Of a DNA stretch of 64,000 nucleotides, positions 19,344-28,326 are shown one piece after another. The notes beneath the pieces are model-generated. The model had not been told where the DNA came from. It did not search any database and saw only the letters and a list, made by a program, of their open reading frames with translations. Position numbers and translations under genes: made by a program. Source of the stretch: Pseudoxanthomonas yeongjuensis (lineage in GTDB: Bacteria > Pseudomonadota > Gammaproteobacteria > Xanthomonadales > Xanthomonadaceae); assembly GCF_010093345.1 (NCBI RefSeq), contig NZ_PDWT01000004.1, positions 1 through 64,000 on the forward strand, in the 5' to 3' direction. Position 1 is the first letter of the stretch; each line of letters begins with the position of its first letter.

Positions 19344-19427
19344 CTTCTCGTTTCTCGTTTCTCGTTTCTCGTTTCTCGTTTCTCGTTTCTCACTCCTCAC
19401 TCCTCACTCCTCACTCCTCGTTCCTCA
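19344..19427. repeat. Heptanucleotide tandem repeat, 12 units
   Basis: Twelve 7-bp units without interruption: CTTCTCG, then TTTCTCG five times, TTTCTCA, CTCCTCA three times, CTCCTCG and TTCCTCA. The plus strand is almost wholly pyrimidine and the minus strand purine. The array ends 15 bp before the start codon of the FAH-family gene, so it lies in that gene's leader, and length changes would alter leader length or promoter spacing. Confidence 0.95.
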
Positions 19428-19442
19428 CCACGGCACGAACCC

Positions 19443-20168
19443 ATGACCGACCTGATTCCCACGCCCGCGCAGGCGCGCGTTCCCGTCCGCGGCGGCGGTA
19501 CCTTCCCGGTGCGGCGCATCTACTGCGTGGGCCGAAATTTCGCCGACCACGCCCGGGAAATGGGAGCCGCGGCCCCCGCCTCCAAGGCCGAACGCGGCCA
19601 GCCGGTGTTCTTCCTCAAACCCGCCGATGCCGTGGTCACCGGGGGTGCGGCGGCTCCTGATGTGAGTGTTCCCTACCCGCCCGCTACCCGGGACCTGCAC
19701 CACGAGGTCGAGCTGGTCGTCGCCCTGGGCCTGGACGCGCCCTCCGGCGTGCTCGCTCCCGAGGACGCGGCCACGCTGGTCCTGGCCTACGGCGTGGGCC
19801 TGGACCTGACCCGTCGCGACCTGCAGGCCGCAGCCAAGGCCAAGGGCCTGCCATGGGACATCGGCAAGGGCTTCGATCACTCGGCGCCGGTCAGCGAGCT
19901 GGTGCCGGCCGCGCAAGTCACCGCGTTGGCGTCGCGATCGCTGACCCTGGAGGTCAACGGCGACACCCGCCAGCACGGCTCGCTGCACGACCTGATCTGG
20001 GACGTGCCGGAGATCCTGCATGAGCTGTCGAAACTGTTCGCGCTGAAAGCCGGCGACCTGGTGTTCATGGGTACCCCGGCCGGGGTCGGGCCGTTGCTGC
20101 CGGGCGATGCCTTCGTCGCCTCGCTGGAAGGCGTGGTCGAGCTGCATGGCCGCATCACCGCCGCCTGA
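19443..20168 (+). CDS. Fumarylacetoacetate hydrolase-family protein
   Basis: 241 residues, a single FAH C-terminal domain. The N-terminal IYCVGRNFADHAREMG, metal-binding HHEVELVVALG, DLTRRDLQAAAKAKGLPW and the C-terminal LVFMGTPAGVGPLLPGD identify the FAHD1/YcgM-like branch, whose members are acylpyruvate hydrolases or oxaloacetate decarboxylases using Mg2+ or Mn2+. The exact substrate is not predictable. No clear ribosome-binding site is visible: the 15 bp before the ATG follow directly after a heptanucleotide repeat, so expression may depend on that tract. mscL follows 58 bp downstream. Confidence 0.9.
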   Translation: MTDLIPTPAQARVPVRGGGTFPVRRIYCVGRNFADHAREMGAAAPASKAERGQPVFFLKPADAVVTGGAAAPDVSVPYPPATRDLHHEVELVVALGLDAPSGVLAPEDAATLVLAYGVGLDLTRRDLQAAAKAKGLPWDIGKGFDHSAPVSELVPAAQVTALASRSLTLEVNGDTRQHGSLHDLIWDVPEILHELSKLFALKAGDLVFMGTPAGVGPLLPGDAFVASLEGVVELHGRITAA

Positions 20169-20226
20169 TCCGGGCCGCGTTATATTCGGCGGCACCGGCG
20201 GTATCCGCCAACAACGGGAGTGACTC

Positions 20227-20631
20227 ATGGGAATGATCAGCGAGTTCAAGGAATTCGCCATGCGCGGCAACGTGGTCGACCTGGCCGTCGGCGTGGTGAT
20301 AGGCGCGGCCTTCGGCAAGATCGTCACCTCACTGGTGGACAAGGTCATCATGCCGCCGATCGGCCTGGCCATCGGCGGAGTCGATTTCTCCAAATGGGCA
20401 TGGACGTTGAAGGAAGCGACGCTGGACGCGGCCGGCAAGGAAGTGCCGGCGGTGGCGATCGGCATCGGCGATTTCCTCAATACGGTGATCCAGTTCTTGA
20501 TCGTCGCATTCGCCATCTTCATGGTGGTCAAGGCGATCAACCGCGTCTCCAAGCGTGCTCCGGAAGCCCCGGCCGCGACGCCCGAAGACGTGCTGCTGCT
20601 GCGCGAGATCCGCGATTCGCTGAAGAAATAA
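20227..20631 (+). CDS. mscL: Large-conductance mechanosensitive channel
   Basis: 134 residues, the normal MscL length. N-terminal amphipathic helix [15 protein letters not shown], pore helix [20 protein letters not shown], periplasmic loop, second helix [19 protein letters not shown], and a C-terminal bundle helix [15 protein letters not shown]. It opens under membrane tension to release solutes on hypo-osmotic shock. GGGAG lies 6 bp before the ATG. A strong terminator follows the stop, so the FAH-family gene and mscL, or mscL alone, form the transcript. Confidence 0.97.
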   Translation: MGMISEFKEFAMRGNVVDLAVGVVIGAAFGKIVTSLVDKVIMPPIGLAIGGVDFSKWAWTLKEATLDAAGKEVPAVAIGIGDFLNTVIQFLIVAFAIFMVVKAINRVSKRAPEAPAATPEDVLLLREIRDSLKK

Positions 20632-20655
20632 CTCCCGACCTGGTTCACATCGCCG

Positions 20656-20693
20656 GGAAGCCGCGGGCTGGTAAGCTCGCGGCTTCCTTTTTT
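20656..20693 (+). terminator. Intrinsic terminator after mscL
   Basis: A stem of about 14 bp, GGAAGCCGCGGGCT (20656-20669) with AGCTCGCGGCTTCC (20674-20687), one mismatch, four-base loop, then six Ts. It lies 24 bp after the mscL stop and 12 bp before the next start codon, so the M28 peptidase gene needs its own promoter or read-through. Confidence 0.93.
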
Positions 20694-20705
20694 CCGGATC
20701 CAGCC

Positions 20706-22106
20706 ATGCGCCTGTTGTCTTTGCTGATCGCCCTGGCCCTCTCCCAGCAAGCGTTTGCGGTGGAACGCGAAACGCGCATTCCCGGATCCGCATTGAAGAC
20801 CGCGGCGACCCTGCGCGAACAGGCGCTGGCCGACGACACCGGCTGGAAGGTGACCGAATCGCTGACCACCGAAATCGGTCCGCGCCTGGCCGGCAGCGAA
20901 GCCGATGCGCGCGCGGTGGAATGGGCGCAGGCGAAGTTCAGGCAACTGGGCTACGACAAGGTGTGGACCGAGCCGGTGACGTTCCCGAAGTGGGTGCGGC
21001 GCAGCGAGCATGGCGAAGTACTGGGCGCGCACGCGCAGAAACTCGTGCTGACCGCGCTGGGCAACAGCCCCGGCGGCACGGTCGAAGGCGAGGTGGTGCG
21101 CTTCAGCGATCTCGCCGCGCTGGAAGCCGCGCCGGCCGGCTCGCTGGCCGGCAAGATCGCCTTCGTCGATTTCCAGATGCAGCGCAAGCGGGATGGCGGC
21201 GATTATCGCTTCGGCGGCGGTATCCGCGGGCGCGGCCCTTCCGTGGCCGGCACCAAGGGCGCCATCGCCTTCGTGATGCGCTCGGCCGGCACCGACAAGC
21301 ACCGCGTGGCGCACACCGGTATGACCCGTTTCGCCGAAGGAGTGGAACCCATTCCCAGCGCGGCGCTGTCGATTCCCGATGCCGACCAGCTCGCTCGCCT
21401 GGCCGCGCTTGGTGCGACCCGCATCCGGGTCGCGCTGGATTGCGGTTTCGACGGCGAATACACCTCGCACAATGTGATTGGCGAGATCACCGGCAGCAAG
21501 CATCCGGATGAAGTGGTGCTGATCGGCGGCCACCTCGACTCGTGGGACCACGGCACCGGCGCGATCGACGATGCCGCCGGCGTCGCCATCAGCATGGCCA
21601 CCGGCGCGCTGCTGAAACCGCTCAAGCCCGCACGCACCATCCGCGTGGTCGCCTTCGCCAACGAGGAACAGGGCCTGTGGGGCGGCCGCGCCTACGCCGA
21701 GAAATACGCCAACGACGTGGCCAGGCATGTGATCGCCGCCGAAAGCGATTTCGGCGCGGGCCGCATCTACGGTTTCGACAGCAGCGCGCGCGACACGCAA
21801 CCCGGGGCGATGCAACAGATCATGCAGGTACTGGCGCCGCTGGGCATCGAATGGCTGCCGAAGCAGGGCGACCCGGAATCCGACATCGGCCCGCTGACCC
21901 AGCGCGGCATGGCCTGGGCGTGGCTGGGCCACGACGGCACGCACTATTTCGACCTGCACCACAACGCCGACGACACCCTGGACAAGATCGACCCGAAGGA
22001 CCTGGCCCAGAACGTCGCCGCCTACGCGGTGTTCACCTGGCTGGCAGCGGAGGCGGACGGAGATTTCGGCAGCGCGCCGGAGAGCGCCACAGCAGGCGAG
22101 CATTGA
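20706..22106 (+). CDS. Secreted M28-family aminopeptidase/carboxypeptidase
   Basis: 466 residues with a signal peptide (MRLLSLLIALALSQQAFA). The two-zinc site is readable: H and D in IGGHLDSWDHGTGAIDDAAG, the catalytic E and ligand E in FANEEQGLWGG, a later D in AAESDFGAG, and the last H in LHHNADDT. The sequence resembles the M28B branch (plasma glutamate carboxypeptidase, CPQ). The 80-200 region probably includes a PA-like insertion. It likely trims peptides in the periplasm or outside the cell. The start is set by the signal peptide; the longer frame runs through mscL and its terminator. Confidence 0.92.
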   Translation: MRLLSLLIALALSQQAFAVERETRIPGSALKTAATLREQALADDTGWKVTESLTTEIGPRLAGSEADARAVEWAQAKFRQLGYDKVWTEPVTFPKWVRRSEHGEVLGAHAQKLVLTALGNSPGGTVEGEVVRFSDLAALEAAPAGSLAGKIAFVDFQMQRKRDGGDYRFGGGIRGRGPSVAGTKGAIAFVMRSAGTDKHRVAHTGMTRFAEGVEPIPSAALSIPDADQLARLAALGATRIRVALDCGFDGEYTSHNVIGEITGSKHPDEVVLIGGHLDSWDHGTGAIDDAAGVAISMATGALLKPLKPARTIRVVAFANEEQGLWGGRAYAEKYANDVARHVIAAESDFGAGRIYGFDSSARDTQPGAMQQIMQVLAPLGIEWLPKQGDPESDIGPLTQRGMAWAWLGHDGTHYFDLHHNADDTLDKIDPKDLAQNVAAYAVFTWLAAEADGDFGSAPESATAGEH

Positions 22107-22109
22107 TGC

Positions 22110-23750
22110 TCAGGGCGTCGGTAGCGATGCAACCCACGGCACGGCGCCGTCGCCTTCGCCCGACATCCAGCCGATCCAGCGCGCACGGTTTTCCGGATCG
22201 CGCATAGCCAATCCGCGCGCCGTGCCGTCGGCGTCCACCAGCAGCAGGCGGTCGCCCGATGGAACGATATCGCCCAGGACGAAACTCACCCGGCGGCCAC
22301 GGTCGCCCAGCCGATTGCCGACCGTTGCCACCTGGATGTCGCGCGCCTCCGCCAGATACCGCGTACCCATCGGCACGGACTTACCCAGCATCCCCGCTTC
22401 CGGCCATGCAAACGCCGCGGCATTGGCGCGACGCAGGCCAGGCAGCGCATCGGCCAGTTCGCCAGGCACGTTTTCGCCCAGTGGCAGCCCTGTCTCCAGC
22501 ACGCCCGCCGTCGCCGCCAAGGCGGTGCGCTCCGCGATATCGCGCATGCCCCCACCCAGTTTCGCCATCCATGCCTGGCTGGGTACCAGCAATATGGCCA
22601 CCATCATTACCTGGCCAAGCGCAATGGCAGGCCGTTTCGCATGGACTACCGCGGCCATGCCCAAGCCAGCCCAGAACAGGCTGGACCACACCACATACCG
22701 TGGCGCGAGCAGTTGATCGGGGAAGTCTTTGAAGTAGGTGTAGCGAACGACGGCGATCAATCCACCCACCGCAAGCGAGAACCAGGCCACGCCGATCCCG
22801 AACAGGGCGGGCGCTTGCTTGCTGCGGCATGCGCGCCAGCTTTCGAATCCCAGCCAGGCCACCCCCATCGCCCCGACCAGCAGGTGCGGCCAGCGCGCGA
22901 GCATCACCGGACCGAATGCGCCGGCGTAGGCTTGAGCGATCGCCTCGGCGGGCCCGCGCACCGCCGCCGACGGAATATGCGCGGCCACTCCCGGATCGAA
23001 CAGCGGCCAGCCGGCGAACACGAACGGCCCAGCCAGCCAACGCAACAGTAGTTCGGCTTGGGCCGATGGCGCAAATGCGATCGCCGTGTCGGTCCCGTCT
23101 CCCAACCGCAGGGTCAGCAACGATGCAATCAGGCCAGCCGAGAGCACCAGCCAGCCCCGCACATTGCTTCCATGCACCACCAGCACTGCCGCAAAGCCCA
23201 CGAACACCGCAATTCCACTACCAAACGACATTGCCGCAAACCCCCCGCAAATCGCCGCCACACCCGCCGCTCGTATCCCATTCGCACGCTGCGCGTTGAC
23301 CAGGGCCTGCAGGCCCAATGCCAATGCCAACACCACGCAATAGACATGCAACGCATCGTGCGCATGGCCCAGCGCACGCACATTACCCAGCCAGAACAAC
23401 CCCAATGCCATCGCCAGCACGGCGGCGGCGCGCGATGCGGAAGCAAGGCCGCGCAATATCCGCCATGTCACAACGCAAATGGCCAGCAGCAGCGCCATGG
23501 AAACCGCGATCTGCAAGGATTGGTTGGCGGCGAAATGGCGCAATTCCAGCACTCGCACCAGGTTCGGCAACAACTCGTAGTGGCCGTTGTCGGGCGTAAC
23601 CACGCCAGCCGGCCCCGACACCCGCAGGAACCGCGCAAGAAAGCGCCAGGCATCGGCGTAAGGCACGCGCGGCGACAGCCAGAGCGTCGCAAGCCCCGCG
23701 GCCAGATAGGCGGCAGCCAGCACCCAGGCCGCGGCAATGCATGCCCGCAT
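22110..23750 (-). CDS. Polytopic membrane protein of unknown function
   Basis: 546 residues with about ten or eleven predicted membrane helices up to about residue 430, then a soluble C-terminal domain of about 120 residues (containing RYLAEARDIQVATVGNRLG and VLGDIVPSGDRLLLVDADG). The first helix is followed by a large loop with RVPYADAWRFLARFL and DNGHYELLPNLV, a pattern seen in uncharacterised membrane proteins and loosely like GT-C glycosyltransferases, but no D-D motif is convincing. Start set at MRACIAAAW, 35 bp after the SpoU methyltransferase stop. It is convergent with the M28 peptidase gene with only 3 bp between stops. Confidence 0.7.
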   Translation of the reverse strand: MRACIAAAWVLAAAYLAAGLATLWLSPRVPYADAWRFLARFLRVSGPAGVVTPDNGHYELLPNLVRVLELRHFAANQSLQIAVSMALLLAICVVTWRILRGLASASRAAAVLAMALGLFWLGNVRALGHAHDALHVYCVVLALALGLQALVNAQRANGIRAAGVAAICGGFAAMSFGSGIAVFVGFAAVLVVHGSNVRGWLVLSAGLIASLLTLRLGDGTDTAIAFAPSAQAELLLRWLAGPFVFAGWPLFDPGVAAHIPSAAVRGPAEAIAQAYAGAFGPVMLARWPHLLVGAMGVAWLGFESWRACRSKQAPALFGIGVAWFSLAVGGLIAVVRYTYFKDFPDQLLAPRYVVWSSLFWAGLGMAAVVHAKRPAIALGQVMMVAILLVPSQAWMAKLGGGMRDIAERTALAATAGVLETGLPLGENVPGELADALPGLRRANAAAFAWPEAGMLGKSVPMGTRYLAEARDIQVATVGNRLGDRGRRVSFVLGDIVPSGDRLLLVDADGTARGLAMRDPENRARWIGWMSGEGDGAVPWVASLPTP

Positions 23751-23785
23751 GCGGCGGGAAACATGTGCCCGCCGGGTAACGCCAC

Positions 23786-24655
23786 TCAATGGCCTAAGGT
23801 CCACTGCGCCAGGAATACCGCAGTCGCCGCGGCCACGTTGAGGCTTTCCACCGCACCGGTTCCAGGAATGGACAGGCGCAGGTCGCACGACGTCGCCAAC
23901 TCATCGTCCATGCCCTCGCCTTCGGCCCCCATCACGTAGACCAGCCGCTGCGGCAATCGCGTGGCGAAAAGATCCTGCCCCTCGCGAACCACCGTCGCCG
24001 CCAGCACGAAACCCGCGGCGCGCAACTGCGCCAGCGCGGCGTCGCGTTCGCCCATGCGCACCAGCGGCACCTGTTCCGCGCCGCCCTCGGCCACGCGCGC
24101 GGCGGCACCGGATACGGCCAGGGTCGAGTCGCGCGATTGCAGGATCGCGGCCACGCCGAAATGCGCGGCCGAGCGCAGGATCGCGCCGAAATTGTGCGGA
24201 TTGCCGACGCCATCCAGCCACAGCGCAAGCGCCGGGCCCGCGGACAGGCCGTGCAGCCAATCGGACAAGGACTGCGGTTCCACCCGCAGCACATCGGCGA
24301 CCACGCCTTCGTGATGCGAACTGGCGGCGAGCTTGCCCAGGTCGGATTCCTCGACCACGCGATAACCGATGCGCTGCTTCACGCACCAGGCCAGCAGCGG
24401 TTGCAGCTGCGGAATCCGCGCTTCGGACAGATAGACCTTGCGGATGGCTTGCGGTCGCCGCGCGAACACGGCTTGCACGGCATTGAGCCCGTAGTAGCGC
24501 AGTTCCTGTTTGTTGCCGGCCTCGTGCCTGGCAACAGCGGGACGCTCCTCGCCTGCGGGCGCCGCTTCCTTGCGCCTGCCGGTGTTTTCCCGCTTGCGCG
24601 CATCGGTGGTACGGATAGAGGCCTTGTCCCACGGCGAAGGGGGTTTATCGTTCAT
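23786..24655 (-). CDS. TrmH/SpoU-family RNA 2'-O-methyltransferase
   Basis: 289 residues. A basic, low-complexity N-terminal extension (about 1-48) precedes the substrate-binding domain YYGLNAVQAVFARRP and the SPOUT catalytic domain with motif 1 NPHNFGAILRSAAHFGV, motif 2 LVYVMGAEGEGMD and motif 3 VESLNVAAATAVFLAQW. These are the three SpoU motifs with the deep trefoil knot; it methylates ribose in rRNA or tRNA. It is longer than RlmB and closer in layout to YfiF-type proteins, so the target site is left open. Its start overlaps the GNAT gene by 11 bp. Confidence 0.92.
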   Translation of the reverse strand: MNDKPPSPWDKASIRTTDARKRENTGRRKEAAPAGEERPAVARHEAGNKQELRYYGLNAVQAVFARRPQAIRKVYLSEARIPQLQPLLAWCVKQRIGYRVVEESDLGKLAASSHHEGVVADVLRVEPQSLSDWLHGLSAGPALALWLDGVGNPHNFGAILRSAAHFGVAAILQSRDSTLAVSGAAARVAEGGAEQVPLVRMGERDAALAQLRAAGFVLAATVVREGQDLFATRLPQRLVYVMGAEGEGMDDELATSCDLRLSIPGTGAVESLNVAAATAVFLAQWTLGH

Positions 24656-25187
24656 CGTCCAGACTCCGGCGCACCTTGGCGAACATGCGCAGATCATGCA
24701 GCACTCCGCGCTTGAATACTGCGGCACGCAGGACTCCTTCCTCCATGAACCCGTTCCTGCGCAGCACCTGCGCCGAGCCGACGTTGAAGGCCAACACGGC
24801 CGCATACAGCCGGTACAGGCGCAATTCCCGCATCACCCAGGGCGCGTAGGCGGCGACCACGCGGGTCATCGTGCCCTGTCCCCAATGCCGCCGTCCCAGC
24901 CAGTAACCGAACTCCGCGGTGTGCACGCGCTCGCCCCGGCCCGCCTGCGCGCCGATGCCGCCGCAGGCCTCGCCATCGATCTCGATGGCGAATACGGGGT
25001 CGCCAAGATCGATCACCTTGCCCGCGAGGAAGGCTTCGCCATCGGCCTGCGTGTAAGGATGAGGAAAGCGGTCGCTGACCCCACGAGAAACCTGTTCGTC
25101 GTTGGCATGGCGCAGCAGCGAATCGAGGTCGTCCGCCCGCCACGGTCGCAGGCGGAAGCCTTCGCCCTGGAGCTGAGGCTCAGCCAT
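24645..25187 (-). CDS. GNAT acetyltransferase (RimJ/RimL-like)
   Basis: 180 residues. N-terminal GFRLRPWRADDLDSLLRHAND, the central FGYWLGRRHWGQGTMTRVV and the late NVGSAQVLRRNGFMEEGVLR are the standard RimJ/RimL-like GNAT signatures; acetyl-CoA binds at the RRHWGQGTMT loop. The target could be a protein N-terminus or a small amine. The ATG at 25187 overlaps the RND pump stop by 8 bp; a GTG two codons earlier is the alternative. Its stop overlaps the methyltransferase start, so translation of the three genes is probably coupled. Confidence 0.9.
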   Translation of the reverse strand: MAEPQLQGEGFRLRPWRADDLDSLLRHANDEQVSRGVSDRFPHPYTQADGEAFLAGKVIDLGDPVFAIEIDGEACGGIGAQAGRGERVHTAEFGYWLGRRHWGQGTMTRVVAAYAPWVMRELRLYRLYAAVLAFNVGSAQVLRRNGFMEEGVLRAAVFKRGVLHDLRMFAKVRRSLDDER

Positions 25188-28100
25188 GGCCACCGACCGA
25201 CGGCGTGGTTTCTTCCAGCTCCTGCAGCTTGTGGGCCACGGTCTCGGGCGACTTGGTGAAGGGCGCCAGCAACAGGTAGAAGGCCGGCACCACGAACAGC
25301 GACAGCAGGGTCGAGAACGACACCCCGAAGATCACCACCACGCCGATGGTGGCGCGGCTGGCCGAACCCGGCCCGCCGGCCAGCACCAGCGGCACCGCGC
25401 CCATGATCGTGGCGATGGAAGTCATCAGGATCGGGCGCAAGCGCACCGAGGCCGATTCCAGGATCGCCTGCTGCACGTTGCGTCCTTCGTCGCGCAGCTG
25501 GTTGGCGAACTCCACGATCAGGATGCCGTTCTTGGCCGCCAACCCGACCAGCATCACGATGCCGATCTGGCTGAAGAGATTGAGCGTGCCGCCGCTGGCC
25601 CACAAGCCGATCATCGCCCCGAGCACGCCCAGCGGCACGGTCAGCATGATCACCAGCGGATGGATGAAACTCTCGAACTGCGCGGCCAGCACCAGGTAGA
25701 CGATGAGCAGGGCCAGGCCGAAGGTGAACAGCACCGCGCTGCCGGACTTCAGGTATTCGCGCGATTCGCCCTTCCAGTCGATCTGCGCGTATTCGGGCAG
25801 TTCCTCGGCGGCCACCTGCTGCGCCCACCTCACCGCTTCGCCCAGCGGATAGCCCGGCGCGAGCCCGGCGGAAATGGTGATCGAGCGCAGCCGGTTGAAA
25901 CGGTTGAGCCTGCCGGGCTCGGCCATTTCGCTGAGCGTGACCAGGTTGGAAAGCGGCACCAGTTCGCCGCTGCCGGAACGCACCTGGATCGCAGCCAGGT
26001 CGGCCGGGGTCTTGCGCGCCTGGCGTTCGGCCTGGACGACCACATCGTATTCCTCGCCGTTGTCGACGTAGGTGGTGACCTGGCGCGAGCCCATCATCGT
26101 CTCCAGCGCGCGACCGACATCGGTGACCGATACGCCCAGGTCGGCGGCGCGTTCGCGATCGATGTTGACCCGCATCTGCGGGCGGGTTTCCTTGTAATCG
26201 GAATCCGGACCGACCAGCCCCGGGTTGTCGGCCATGCGCGCCAGCATCTTGTCGCGCCATTGCGCGATCTCGGCGTATTCCGGCCCGCCCAGCACGATCT
26301 GGAACTGCTGGCCGCGGGTGCGCACCAGGCCGCCGCTGACCTGGGTGCGCGCGCGCACTCCGGTCAACCCCGACAATTGGTGCTGCAGGCCGTCGGCGAC
26401 GTCGGCGGTGGCGACATCGCGCTTGTCCCAGTCCTGCAGGAACACGCTGACCCGGCCGGTATGCATTTCCTCGCTGGCGCCGAAGCTGCCGGGTACGCGC
26501 GGATTGGCGCGGATGATCGGCTTGCCGTTGCCGGTCTCGGCGGCGAGGATCTTCTCGACCTGCTGCATCTGCCCGACGGTGTAGTCGTAGCCGGCGCCCT
26601 CGGGACCGTCGATCATGACCTGGAACGAGCCACGGTCTTCGGCCGGCGCGAGCTCCGAGGGAAGTACCCGGAACATGAGCGCGATGGCGACCACCGCGAC
26701 CAGCATCAACCCACCGAACAGCCAGGTGCGATGCGCGCTGCGTTCCAGCAGGTGCCGGTAGCCGCGCGACAGCTTGTCGAACTGGTGGTTGAGCCAGGTG
26801 TTGATGCGCCCGGGTCCGCCGCTGCCGTCCGCATTCTTCGCATGCGACTTCAACAGTTTCGAGGCCATCATCGGAGTCAGGGTCAGGGCCACGAACGCCG
26901 AGATCGCCACCGCCGCCGCCAACGCCACCGACAGTTCGCGGAACAACCGCCCGGTGTTGCCCTCGAGGAAGCCGACCGGCAGGAACACCGCGATCAGCAC
27001 CGCCGTGGTCGCGATCACCGCGAACGCCACCTGCGCGGTGCCGCGGCGCGCGGCGACCAGCGCCGGCTCGCCCAGGTCCACCCGCCGCTGGATGTTCTCC
27101 ACCACCACGATCGCATCGTCGACCACCAGGCCGATGCACAGCACCAGTGCGAGCAGGGTCAGCAGGTTGATCGAGAAATTGAACGCGAACAGGGCGATGA
27201 AGGCCGCGACCAGGCACACCGGTACGGTGACCGCGGGGATCAGCGCGGCGCGCACGCTGCCCAGGAACAGCCAGATCACTATCAGTACCAGGACGATGGC
27301 CTCTGCCAGGGTCTCGTACACCCGGGTCACCGCGGCATCGATGAAGGTCGTGCTGTCGAACGCGACGAAGATGTCGGTGCCTTCGGGCAGGGTCTGGCGA
27401 ATGGTCTCCGCTGCCTCTCGCGCCGCCGTGGCGACATCGAGGCTGTTGGCGGTGGAAGTCTTGACGATGCCCAGGCCGATATTGGGCTCGCCGTTGCTGC
27501 GGTAGTACGCGCGCCGCTCCGCCGAGCCGAGTTCGACCCGGGCCACGTCGCCCAGCCGGACCACGTAGCCATCCGCGCCCTTGCTGATCGGGATGCGGGC
27601 GAAATCCTCCGGCTTCTGGTAGTCGCGCGACAGGCGCAGGGTGAAGTCGCGGGTGCTGGATTCGATGCGCCCGGCGGGCAATTCCACGTTCTCGCGGCTC
27701 AACGCATCCTCGACGTCGCCGACGGTCAGGCTGCGTGCGGCCAGCTCATCGCGATCCAGCCAGATCCGCATCGCGTAGCGCTGTCTGCCGCCGATGCGCA
27801 CCTGGGCCACGCCGTCGATGGTCGAGAGCCGATCGACGATATAGCGTTCGGCATAGTCGCTGAGTTGCAGCGAATCCATCGTCCGCGACGACATGTTGAG
27901 CCAGATGATCGGATCGGCGTCGCTCTCGACCTTGGCGATCTCCGGTGGCTCCGCCTCTTGCGGCAGGCGGTCGACGACCCGGCTGACCGCATCGCGTATG
28001 TCGTTGGCTGCGGCTTCGATCTCACGCGTGGCCTTGAACTCGACGCTGATGCTGGAGCGGCCGTTGACGCTGCTGGCCTCGATGGTCTCGATGCCCTCGA

Positions 28101-28320
28101 TCCCGGCCAGCGCGTCCTCCAGCACCTGGGTGATGCGGCTTTCGACCACCGCGGCCGAGGCGCCTACGTACTCCACCGAGACCGACACGATAGGCGGATC
28201 GATCGCCGGCAGTTCGCGCAGGGTCAGGCGCGAGAACGACATCACTCCCAGCACGATCAGCAGCAGGCTCATCACCGCCGCCAGCACCGGCCGCTTGATC
28301 GAGATATCGGAAAGCTTCAT
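25180..28320 (-). CDS. RND efflux transporter permease
   Basis: 1046-residue inner-membrane pump of the hydrophobe/amphiphile type. It begins MKLSDISIKRPVLAAVMS, has two large periplasmic loops after helices 1 and 7, and carries the proton-relay pair of aspartates in helix 4 (CIGLVVDDAIVVVENI). The C-terminal half repeats the fold (GLAAKNGILIVEFANQLRDEG). With the adaptor gene 6 bp upstream it would form an AcrAB-like export system. No outer-membrane channel gene is present, so a TolC-like protein encoded elsewhere is needed. Substrates unknown. Confidence 0.95.
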   Translation of the reverse strand: MKLSDISIKRPVLAAVMSLLLIVLGVMSFSRLTLRELPAIDPPIVSVSVEYVGASAAVVESRITQVLEDALAGIEGIETIEASSVNGRSSISVEFKATREIEAAANDIRDAVSRVVDRLPQEAEPPEIAKVESDADPIIWLNMSSRTMDSLQLSDYAERYIVDRLSTIDGVAQVRIGGRQRYAMRIWLDRDELAARSLTVGDVEDALSRENVELPAGRIESSTRDFTLRLSRDYQKPEDFARIPISKGADGYVVRLGDVARVELGSAERRAYYRSNGEPNIGLGIVKTSTANSLDVATAAREAAETIRQTLPEGTDIFVAFDSTTFIDAAVTRVYETLAEAIVLVLIVIWLFLGSVRAALIPAVTVPVCLVAAFIALFAFNFSINLLTLLALVLCIGLVVDDAIVVVENIQRRVDLGEPALVAARRGTAQVAFAVIATTAVLIAVFLPVGFLEGNTGRLFRELSVALAAAVAISAFVALTLTPMMASKLLKSHAKNADGSGGPGRINTWLNHQFDKLSRGYRHLLERSAHRTWLFGGLMLVAVVAIALMFRVLPSELAPAEDRGSFQVMIDGPEGAGYDYTVGQMQQVEKILAAETGNGKPIIRANPRVPGSFGASEEMHTGRVSVFLQDWDKRDVATADVADGLQHQLSGLTGVRARTQVSGGLVRTRGQQFQIVLGGPEYAEIAQWRDKMLARMADNPGLVGPDSDYKETRPQMRVNIDRERAADLGVSVTDVGRALETMMGSRQVTTYVDNGEEYDVVVQAERQARKTPADLAAIQVRSGSGELVPLSNLVTLSEMAEPGRLNRFNRLRSITISAGLAPGYPLGEAVRWAQQVAAEELPEYAQIDWKGESREYLKSGSAVLFTFGLALLIVYLVLAAQFESFIHPLVIMLTVPLGVLGAMIGLWASGGTLNLFSQIGIVMLVGLAAKNGILIVEFANQLRDEGRNVQQAILESASVRLRPILMTSIATIMGAVPLVLAGGPGSASRATIGVVVIFGVSFSTLLSLFVVPAFYLLLAPFTKSPETVAHKLQELEETTPSVGGHG

Positions 28321-28326
28321 CCTGGC

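Noticed and set aside
19344-19427. CRISPR-like array
   Set aside because: Units are 7 bp, directly abutting, without spacers, and no cas gene is nearby; it is a simple tandem repeat.
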